Made by a program: the position numbers and the translations under genes. A stretch of 64,000 nt of DNA from Mimachlamys varia (Eukaryota; Mollusca; Bivalvia; Pectinida; Pectinidae): the NCBI GenBank assembly GCA_947623455.1, contig OX392543.1, forward strand, positions 19,094,757 to 19,158,756, given 5' to 3'. Positions 24,789-36,700 of this stretch are shown here, piece by piece. The notes under the pieces were generated by a model that did no database searches, had not been told where the DNA came from, and worked only from the letters and a program-made list of their open reading frames with translations. Position 1 is the stretch's first letter. The number at the start of each line of letters is the position of its first letter.

Positions 24789-27700
24789 GCTCAAATATTA
24801 TAAAGACCATATATCTACTTATAAAATTTGATCATGATTATCAGGACAGGAAGTGAGTGGAATAAAATCAATATTACAATTCAATAAATAGATCAACATG
24901 TACAAAATACTTACAACTTTGCATTTTCTCTGCACATCGACTAGCTGTGCTAAGAGATTGGTGATCTCCTCCTTTTGGAGGTAGGTTTCTTCTGTTTTCT
25001 GAGCTAGCTCCTGTGAGTAAACTTCAATCTGGTCTTTTACTTCAGCTATTAAACACACACAACGTAGCGTTACAACAGTCCCGAAACAGAGACCAATGTT
25101 CAGTTGCAAAATTTAGAACAGGTTTGGTTCGATTATTTTTATGTCCTAAACCTTTTCAAGCTCTACATTTTTCCCCCTTCATTTTCCTATTACAGTGGAT
25201 TCCACTTAATATCACCCCTGTTAATATCACATTCCTCTTTGCTTTATATCATGTTTTTCACAATTATCATTTTCCCTCTACATAATCTATGTAATTTTAA
25301 ATGGGTAATATCATGGATTTTGAGGTGAAATCCTCTTAATATCATGTTTTTTTTAACCAATCACAGAAAATATCCAGAAAATGATGCCATTTCCATTGAT
25401 TTCAGATACAACTTTAAATAATATTAATGTTATCTATAGATTGAAATGTCTACATATATACATTGAATAGCTTACTTTTAGTTATGGAGATTAGAAATGC
25501 ACTAGATTTAATGTCAAAAATGTTTCTTTTAATGTCACATTCCTGTTAATATCATGATGTTTTTGTCTGACAAATGCGACATTATATAAAGAGGAATGTA
25601 CTGTAATATCTTTTTTTTTAAAATAAAATATTTAAAATATTATGGTAGCCTTAACTGGAAGGGAATGTGCATGACATCAAAGTAGATATATATTTCTGTA
25701 AATACAGCTGACATAGGACTACTTACTTAGTTGTTCTAGACAGTCGGACACAAGTTTTTGTTCCTTTTCTTCAAAATCTGATGTTTCAGCACTTAGTTGT
25801 ACTGTCTGAAATTTAGAAAAAAAAATAACATTAATACAATGTAGCTGCTCTACTTATGAAAGTGTGTTTTATCCAAATATCTGATTTGATTGTTTAAAAT
25901 TCTATTAATTGACCTATCAATTCATTTTTTATCCCTGAAGATACATTTGAACCCTTCTAATTCAAAGGTGGAATTTCAGGGGTGAACAAGTTAATTTATC
26001 CATTGATTAACATTCAGGCATTGATAGTTTTATACAAAAAGTAATTTATGTTTATTTACTGAATACTAGAGATAATTAACGAGTTTGGCAGATTTTTTTT
26101 TTTTTTTTTTTTTTTTTTACATTTTTCAGAAGTACAAAGCAATACCTTGATAATTTTTTATGGCAACCATTTTTTTTACCTGGTCCTCCACCTCAAAACC
26201 TGGCACATCCTTAAATGACTTTGACTGTTAATAGGACGTAAAACAAAATAAACCAAACCGATATTCTTTACAACTCACCTCAATGCGGAGTTTGATATTT
26301 TCCTCCTCCAAGCTTTTAACCTTCTTCTGTAGACTTGAGGCCCCCAGGGCATAGAGACCTTCAGTGTTTCCACTAAAACAAAGATATTCCTTAGTCACAG
26401 AATAACAGAAACAAATTGTACATGGATTCCAGAATAACTATGTCCCCATGAATTTCATTTTGGACGTACCGTATAACTGTCTAAACTGGACCCTGATTAA
26501 TCCGAATATCTGTCTTTTCCGGCCTAACAGCTCAGTCCGAACATTTCACAATGAACTCATATCAAACTACTACAAACAGGACACCTGTGTAAACCGGTCA
26601 AATATTTTGGTCCCAATGACAATCGGTTTAGACAAGTTACACTGTAATAGTGTTAACCCTTTCGCCACTGAAGGTCCTAATAAACTCATCCATATCACTG
26701 CATGGTGTAGTCTACCAAAGCTAAATAGGGGTGAAAGGGTCGACAATGTGAAGTCTAGGGTTCAAATCCTTGTATAGCCCTACTGATATATTCCAAGCAA
26801 GAATTGAGCATAACCCATGGAGAATTGAGGATGACCCCTGTGGTGTAGAGTGTAAACCCCTTGAGTATTAAGAATGACATATCCCTTGGGTACAGAGAGT
26901 GTAAGAGAGTGTAAACCCCTGGAGTATTGAGGATGACATATCCCTTTGGTACAGAGAGTGTAAGTGAGTGTAAACCCCTGGATTATCGAAGATGGCATAC
27001 CCCTTGGGTACAGAGAGTGTAAGAGAGTGTAAACCCCTGGATTATCGAGGATGACAAACCCCTTGGGTACAGAGAGTGTAAGTGAGTGTAAACCCCTGGA
27101 TTATCAAGGATGACATACCCCTTGGGTACAGAGAGTGTAAGAGAGTGTAAACCCCTGGATTATCAAGGATGACATATCCCTTGGGTACAGAGAGTGTAAG
27201 AGAGTGTAAAACCCTGGAGTATCGAGGATGACATCTCCCTTGGGTACAGAGAGTATAAGTGAGTGCAAACCCCTGGATTATCGAGGATGACAAACCCCTT
27301 CGGTACAGAGAGTGTAAGTGAGTGTAAACCCCTGGAGTATTGAGAATGACATATCCCTTGGGTACAGAGAGTGTAAGAGAGCGTAAACTCCTGGATTATC
27401 AAGGATGACATATCCCTTGGGTACAGAGAGTGTAAGTGAGTGTAAACCCCTGGATTATCAAGGATGACATACCCCTTGGGTACAGAGAGTGTAAGAGAGT
27501 GTAAACCCCTGGATTATCAAGGATGACATATCACTTGGGAACAGACAGTGTAAGTGAGGGTAAACCCCTGGATTATCGAAGATGGCATACCCCTTGGGTA
27601 CAGAGAGTATAAGTGAGTGTAAACCCCTGGATTATCGAGGATGACAAACCCCTTGGGTACAGAGAGTGTAAGTGAGTGTAAAACCCTGGAGTATCGAGGA

Positions 27701-30700
27701 TGACATATCCCTTTGGTACAGAGAGTGTAAGTGAGTGTAAACCCCTGGATTATCGAAGATGGCATACCCCTTGGGTACAGAGAGTGTAAGTGAGTGTAAA
27801 ACCCTGGAGTATCGAGGATGACAAACCCCTTGGGTACAGAGAGTGTAAGTGAGTGTAAAACCCTGGATTATCAAGGATGACATATCCCTTGGGTACAGAG
27901 AGTGTAAAAGAGTGTAAAACCCTGGAGTATCGAGGATGACATCTCCCTTGGGTACAGAGAGTGTAAGTGAGTGTAAACCCCTGGATTATCGAGGATGACA
28001 AACCCCTTGGGTACAGAGAGTGTAAGTGAGTGTAAACCCCTGGAGTATCGAGGATGGCATATCCCTTTGGTACAGAGAGTGTAAGTGAGTGTAAACCCCT
28101 GGAGTATCGAGAATGGCATATCCCTTGGGTACAGAGAGTGTAAGAGAGTGTAAACCCCTGGATTATCAAGGATGACATACCCCTTGGGTACAGAGAGTGT
28201 AAGTGAGTGTAAACCCCTGGATTATCAAGGATGACATACCCCTTGGGTACAGAGAGTGTAAGAGAGTGTAAACCCCTGGATTATCAAGGATGACATATCC
28301 CTTGGGTACAGAGAGTGTAAGAGAGTGTAAAACCCTGGAGTATCGAGGATGACATCTCCCTTGGGTACAGAGAGTATAAGTGAGTGTAAACCCCTGGATT
28401 ATCGAGGATGACAAACCCCTTTGGTACAGAAAGTGTAAGTGAGTGTAAACCCCTGGATTATCGAGGATGACATATCACTTGGGAACAGAGAGTGTAAGTG
28501 AGTGTAAACCCCTGGATTATCAAGGATGACATATCCCTTGGATACAGAGAGTGTAAGAGAGTGTAAACCCCTGGATTATCAAGATGACAAATCACTTGGG
28601 TACAGAGAGTGTAAGAGAGTGTAAACCCCTGGATTATCAAGGATGACATATCACTTGGTTACAGAGAGTGTAAGAGAGTGTAAACCCCTGGATTATCAAG
28701 GATGACATATCCCATGGGTACAGAGAGTGTTAGTGAGTGTAAACCCCTGGAGTATCAAGGATGACATATCCCTTGGGCACAGAGAGTGTAAGAGAGAGTA
28801 AACCCCTGGAGTATCGAGGATGACATCTCCCTTGGGTACAGAGAGTGTAAGTGAGTGTAAACCCCTGGATTATCGAGGATGACATATCCCTTGGGTACAG
28901 AGAGTGTAAGTGAGTGTAAACCCCTGGAGTATCAAGGATGACATATCCCTTGGGTACTGAGAGTGTAAGTGAGTGTAAACCCCTGGAGTATCAAGGATGG
29001 CATATCCCTTGGGTACAGAGAGTGTAAGTGAGTGTAAACCCCTGGATTATCAAGGATGACATATCCCTTGGGTCGGAGAGTGTAAGTGAGTGTAAACCCC
29101 TGGGGTATCAAGGATGACATACCCCTTGGGTAGAGAGAGTGTAAGTGATTGTAAAACCCTGGATTATCAAATATGACATATCACTTGGGTACAGAGAGTG
29201 TAAGTGAGTGTAAACCCCTGGAGTATCAAGGATGACATATCCCTTGGGTACAGAGAGTGTAAACCCCTGGAGTATCAAGGATGACATATCCCTTGGGTAC
29301 AGAGAGTGTAATTGAGTGTAAACCCCTGTAGTATAGAGGGTGGTACAGGGTATAGAGAGTGTAAGTGAGTGTTAACCCCTGGAGTATCGAGGATGACATA
29401 TCCCTTGGGTACAGAGAGTGTAAGTGAATGTAAACCCCTGGAGTATCAAGGATGACATCTCCCTTGGGTACAGAGAGTGTAAGTGAGTGTAAACCCCTGG
29501 GGTATCAAGGATGACATACCCCTTGGGTACAGAGAGTGTAAGTGATTGTAAACCCCTGGAGTATCAAGGATGACATATCCCTTGGGTACAGAGAGTGTAA
29601 ACCCCTGGAGTATTAAGGATGACATATCCCGTGGGTACAGAGAGTGTAATTGAGTGTAAACCCCTGTAGTATAGAGGGTGGTACAGGGTATAGAGAGTGT
29701 AAGTGAGTGTTAACCCCTGGAGTATCGAGGATGACATATCCCTTGGGTACAGAGAGTGTAAGTGAGTGTAAACCCCTGGAGTATCAAGGATGACATCTCC
29801 CTTGGGTACAGAGAGTGTAAGTGAGTGTAAACCCCTTGGGTATCAAGGATGACATACCCCTTGGGTACAGAGAGTGTAAGTGATTGTAAACCCCTGGAGT
29901 ATCAAGGATGACATCTCCATTGGGTACAGAGGAGAGTGTAAGTGATTGTAAACCCCTGGAGTATCAAGGATGACATATCCCTTGGGTACAGAGAGTGTAA
30001 GTGAGTGTAAACCCCTGGATTATCAAGGATGACATATCCCTTGGGTACAGAGAGTGTAAGTGAGTGTAAACCCCTGGATTATCAAGGATGACATATCCCT
30101 TGGGTACAGAGAGTGTAAGTGAGTGTAAACCCCTGGATTATCAAGGATGACATATCCCTTGGGTACAGAGAGTGTAAGTGAGGGTAAAACCCTGGATTAT
30201 CAAGGATGACATATCCCTTGGGTACAGAGAGTGTAAGTGAGGGTGAACCTCTGGAGTATCAAGGCTGGTCCAGGGGTACAGAGATTGCAAGTGAGTGTAA
30301 ACCCCTGTAGTATAGAGGATGGTACAGGGTATAGAGAGTGTAAGTGAGTGTAAACCCCTGTAGTATAGAGGGTGGTCTAGGGTATAGAGAGTGTAATTGA
30401 GTGTAAACCCCTGGAGTATCGAGGATGGTCCACTGGGTTAAAAAAGTGTAAGTGAGGGTAAACTCTGGAGTATTGAGGATAGTAAAGGGGTACAGAGAAT
30501 GTAAAAGAGTGTAAACCCTGGAGTATCAAGTGGTACAGAGGTACAGGGAGTGTAAACTCATTGAGTTTCAGATGAGATATCCCTTGGGTACAGAGAGTGT
30601 AATTGAGTGTAAACCCCTGGAGTATCGAGGATGCAGTAATACCGCTGTGCCCTTACTTTGGAGATTCCTCAGTAGGGGTACTGTCAGACTCGGAGTGGGT

Positions 30701-33700
30701 CAGAGCTTGCAGAAGCTCATCCTTGCGTAGAATTTCATGTTTGAACTGGTTGAGCTGTTTAATATAAGAAAAGGAAATATATATCATGTAAACACTTGAT
30801 TCAATAATATTTAGTAAACAGCTTAAGTGATATATATTGAGGGAAATGCAAACTAATTAAATTTCGGTTCATCGGTAGGTCAATATCTAACTTTTTTAAT
30901 TACTTTTCTTTTTTTAATGACATGTATTATAAGTTGTGTTTTTTGTTTTGTCACAGTAAGAAAACTTTTCAAACATTCAAGAAATTTGATCTCACAATTA
31001 CTTTCAATTTTTCCAATACCTTAACTTTTTCAGTCTTTTCTTAAAAAAGATATGCCTCCCTTTCGGGTAGGTATACATTTCATTTCCATTGTGATGTCAA
31101 TATTTTATTCAGAAGCCATCATAATGATAATTTACAAAACAACTAAGGGAGGTAACTCACTTTTTCTGTTGCTTGGGAAACCTGCTCCTCTAATGACTCA
31201 TTTTTGTCTGTTAAGTCTTGATTTTTCTGGAGAAGTGTCTGGCCAATACGGGCAGCTAGTTCAAGGTCACGCTCTTTCTGGAAACGAATCAAAATACAAA
31301 ATATATGTAATTATACAGTAACAAGACAATTTGATGAATTACAGATCCTGTATCAAATGTAACTACTGGTATTTTCTCACCAAGTTGAACTCATATCCAA
31401 AAGTTCAGGTTCCAGTGACTTGTATTGTAGGAGGGTAAAGTCCAAACAAAATTTTTCTTTAATTGTAGGTCACTGAAGGTTAAAATGAAGGTCAGTTTGA
31501 CCTACTTTTCATACATGACACTCAGCCTCACCAAGCTAAACACATATACCAAGTATGTTTGGTTTGGTTTGGTTTGGTCTATTTTGTTTTACATCCTATT
31601 AGCAGCCAGGTTTTGGAGGTGGAGGAAAGCCGGAGTATCCGGTGCAAAACCACTTACCTACGGTCAGTACCTGCTCCCCTCCCCCTCCCTCAAGTATGAA
31701 GTTACTTACAGTGACAAGTAAAGAAGTATATAGAGCCCTGACAAGAAAGTGGGAGCGTTTTGAAATAGACTGTTCGAGGGATGTATACACAATGCAAAAA
31801 AATGAGACACAGAAGGGGAATGAATCCTAACGAGATTGTGTGTAAGGCCTAAAAAAATAGCTGCTCATTCACCCGGGAGGACAGAAGGACAGACGGACCG
31901 GATTCAAGCTATAGTCCCCCCAGGATCCAGTTGGGTACCAATGAATTAGAATGATCAGGCTCTGAGACCTGCATGTCTGTGCTAGTTTCCATGGTGTCAT
32001 CAATGTGTCTGAAGGCCACTGGAGGTTCTCTTGATATGTTTTAAAGGGTGAGGATGAATTATTCCTATAAATACATTAAGCACCTCTACATTAACCAGAA
32101 AACTACATATTACTGTCAAGAACTTAAAAGTATTTTCTTTGGAGTAACCCTTAATGCCCCTCCCCCACCATGTTACCTAAAGACCAATTGCATTTAAGGA
32201 CGCTGCAGGTGGAAGGAAGTGTGATAAAAAAGTAATCAACTATTCAAAAGAAGTTTGGTCCAATATCATCAGGAACCGGATCTGTTTATTTTCTTTACCT
32301 GATAACCAACTGGAACACGTTTAAACAAATTCCTTAAACTACAAGTTCATTGGATTCAATTAGTCACACAGGTAATCTATTTTTTAACATTTTACAATAA
32401 TTTGAACTGAAAAATAATTACGAGTTTGACCGGGATTGTAGACTATAAAACGGAGCTTGGCAGATTCTTTGTTGTGATAAAAGTTGCAGTTGAGATGAAC
32501 AGCCTCGGGTTTGGCTCTTGACTTAACCGCTACCTATAGTCCTTTTGCCCAAGAAACAATCACATTAAACCGTAAAGTATTGATTTTCTCCTCCCCAAGA
32601 TAATAATAGAACTGCATCTGAAACAGTTTCCCTTCTCAAACTGCATACATCATGGAATAAGAAAAACAATTTAGATTAGTGGCAAATTTTAATCATTCGA
32701 ACAACAACCAGTTATATCTATATTTAGAGCTCCCGACATCATACATTGTATGAAAGGCCCAATATACGTAACTTTCGGCAAAAGTTAAGCGAAAATCAAG
32801 CCTAATAACTTATTATATTTATAGATTTAATTAAGATTAATTGATATCAGCAATATTCAAGATGGATTCTTACACGGTTACCGGTACAGAAGCAGTTAAA
32901 ACACAGTATTAGAAACACGCGTCCATTTTAAACTGTCCCCTACCTTCGGTTTGTTGTTGAAGTGGGCCCCACCTGAATTATTTTCAATTCTTTAGATTTT
33001 TTTGTCAAGAGTTTCTTGTTAGTTACTGCTCAAGTTTACTTCGTTTTAGGTTTATTTTCAGATGGTCATCAACTAGATATTTTTCATAATTTTTCAGAAT
33101 ACCGAAAAAAAATTCTGAAGTTACGTATATTGGGCCTTTAATTAAGTTGGTTTGTCAAAGAAAAAAAAATTCAGTTTATATGGAGTAATTAATATGTTGT
33201 TCTGTATGGGAGTGCTAATTAATGTGTATTAATTGATACAATTTTGTTAAAACAATAAACAATTGTTAAAAACAATTAAAATTATTAAATAGTCTTTCTT
33301 CACTATATACACCACAAATTTTAGAAGTGGGAACGTGCGATTCTCACTTTTAACAATGGCGGCAAGTCATGATTAATGACTCTAAGTTGTTTTTCACAAA
33401 GCCGGATTTCTAGTTCTAGGGCAAAGACAAGCAGCCTAAATTGTGCTGATTCAAAAATACAAGACAGACTAGGTTACAAAAAAAGTCTGATTAGATCTGC
33501 CTGGTGATAACACTATGAGAGGGTCAAACTGTCAGAAATATATCACAAATGGTAGAGTGTTATGCAATATTTAAATATCTAGGTGGAGCAAAAAAGGGGG
33601 TCAACATTTCTTTAAACAGATTGATTGATTTGATATCATTTTAATAACGAAGCACAAAGATAACAAACCAAATAAAACAAACATGTTTTGTCCCTGGGAA

Positions 33701-36700
33701 GGATAAAGCACTCACGATGCAGAAAAGTAGGGCAGAGGTTTGAAGAAAACATAAGAACGATAAAAGATATTGATCTGTGAGTTTGTTCCCCTGAGAATAA
33801 TGTCACTTAACAGCAATGACATTTTATTTTTGAGATAAAAGCTATTTTACCTTGATTTTTTTTTTTTTTTAAATCTGTTTTCATAATGGTTGAAAATGAA
33901 GTTAAATCACACTTTTTTTCTGGCTAGAAACTGCTTTTGCATTAACCTTTAAAACTTCAAATATGTTTTACGGTTCTTCTTTTCATTTTTGGCTAGAAAC
34001 TGCTTTTGCATTAACCTTTAAAACTTCAAATATGTTTTACCGTTCTAATAATCTTTTCATTTTTAACAAATTACTATATATGACAATTAGAAAATTAAGT
34101 TTATGACAATTAGAAAATAAGTTTATAATATGTCACACATCTTCAGTCTACCAGGATAGGTATGCAAAAAAGAAAAAGTTTTATGTTGTACTGGTACCTA
34201 ACTGTAAAACTATTTAAAACTTTCCGGTGCTTGTAATTCACGCATGTATGTGTGCATCAGAAATCCAACCAAAAAACTAAAAACTGTTTACCTGTAAATT
34301 TCTATCTAAAATTAGTCTTAATACTTAACTCTGCAGTGCCAGAATTTCATGATAGCAAACAAACCTTAATAATCTTTTGAATATATATATATATATAACA
34401 GATACTTTTATATAAGAGGCAACATTCAAAAATATTTCGAAACATATTTCGAACAAAATCAACAAATATTGTCGAAGCACTGGTTTTATAAATCTTAAGA
34501 ATAGTTATAATTATCAAACAAATTCCGAATTCAGGTTTCCAGGTTAAAGCCATTGAATCCTTACAAGACAATTCAGCGATAACCGTCCCAACCAAATGTG
34601 AACACCTGACCAAAATTACCCCATAAACTCAGATTGAACTTAAAATAAGTATAGAGCCCAATTGCCCAAATGTGAAGTTCCCATGACAAGTTATGTTGGA
34701 AATAGAGCTTGCACAAACTTTTTCCTTGATGTACATGTAGGTCAAAAGTAAAAATGTAGGTCACAGCGACCTACTTTAAATATGTACATGAAACATTGGC
34801 CTCATCTTGATGAACCCATGTCCCAAGTATGAACTTTCAGTGACAAGTATTATGTAGGAAAATAGAGCCCAGACAAACATTTTTCTTTGATGAAGGTCAA
34901 AGGTCAAAATGTAGGTTACAGTGACCTACTTTTGATACCCGACACACTCATGCCCCACCCACATAAACTGTTGTCCAAAGTATGAAGTTCCAGTGACAAG
35001 AAGTGTAGCAAATAAAGCCTGACAAGTTAGCAGAAGGAGGACAGAAAGAAAAGGGGAGAAGGAAAGACAGAAGGACGGAAGGACACAATCAGAACTGTCT
35101 GCAAGTCCCCTCTCGTTCCCAATAAAGGGCGTATAATAATGGCCTCAGGAAGATATTTATTTAAGATTTGTGAAACCATCGATTTTCAGATGTTTGCTTA
35201 CCTCTTCAAGTAGTCTATTAACAGCCTCTATGTCATTGTACGCCCTAGTCATCTGTGTCACACGCTCAGCACATAGGACTGCAAAACAACAACAAAATCA
35301 AATTACAAGTCAGAATGTCTTTGTACACTTATCTGTGTCACACGCTCATCACATAGGACTGTAAAACAACAACAAAATCAAATTACAAGTCAGTATGTCA
35401 TTGTACACTAATATCACAGTGTCACACACTCATCACATAGGACTGCAAAACAACAACAAAATCAAATTACAAGTCAGTATGTCATTGTACACTTATCTGT
35501 GTCACACGCTCATCACATAGAACTGCAAAACAACAACAAAATCAAATTACAAGTCAGAAATTATTCTTATTACAATATACTATTTTTTCAGGATACGCTG
35601 TATAACCTAAAAGATAAAAACCTGAAACCAAAAGTGATGATGTCAAAAATTGGAATTAGAAGTCTTTTCTTAATGGGACTTCAAAGTGACTGAATTAAAA
35701 TTCCATAATTCCAAATGTAAAAAAAAAAATCCATGCAAACTTATATTTCATAAAAGCAAAACTGCAAATCTTGACCAAAATGTGTTTTAAGGCTCGCAGC
35801 AGATTCACTGAATTTGGTTTTCAAAAAATCTTTGCCACCATTAGTTAAATTAAAAGTTTTCTCAACACAAATTGTTTTAATGACCATTGTGCACTGTACA
35901 GTTGTTGAACTTGTGTGGGCACTCTCAAAATTTTAGCCGGGCGTAACCAAATTTTAACAGGAAAGAGCGATGATGAAGTGGCGCACTCACAATTCTTGCT
36001 GTAGAATTTAGCAATATATCCAGAAACTGGAATTTGTGCAATCATAATTTCTCGGAATATTTTCCATGTGAAAATCACTTAATTAAATAAGATTGCATCC
36101 GTTAAAATAAGATAACCGCTAAAATGAGATATGAAAACAGTTAAAATATGATATTAAAACTCCTGAAATAAGATAACACCTTAAATATATTAAAACCGCT
36201 AAAATAAGATAACAGCTAAAAAGATTTTAAAACTGCTAAAATAAGATAATAATACCGCTAAAATAAGAATAACAGCTAAAAATATATTAAAACAGTGCTA
36301 AAATAAGATATTAAAACTGCTAAAATAAGATATTAAAACCGGTAAAATAAGATATTAAAACTGCTAAAATTAGATATTAAAACTGATAAAATAAGATATT
36401 AAACCCGCTAAAATAAGATAACCACTAAAACATGTATGCTTGCAGTAATGAGAAAACATTAACTATAATCCACTGATACAGCAGGTGTTTATAAATACTG
36501 TATTGATTCTTGTCCTGAAGTATGTAGGGCAAATATTGATTACGCCGGTGTGATGTAGAATAGCATGTAAATATGTATATTAGCTGACACCAATCAATAA
36601 TAAATGTCTTTGTTACAATTTCTAACAGAACTTAATAGCAGTCATTGAGTTTCATATTTAAAATGTCTGAGGGAAATTTCAAATCACAAAATTAACACTG

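Noticed and set aside
26780..29120. Many open frames of 60-142 codons on minus with repeated '[17 protein letters not shown]'-like peptides
   Set aside because: They are produced by the 59-bp intronic minisatellite; frames rotate each unit, and there is no start, splice or composition evidence for a protein.
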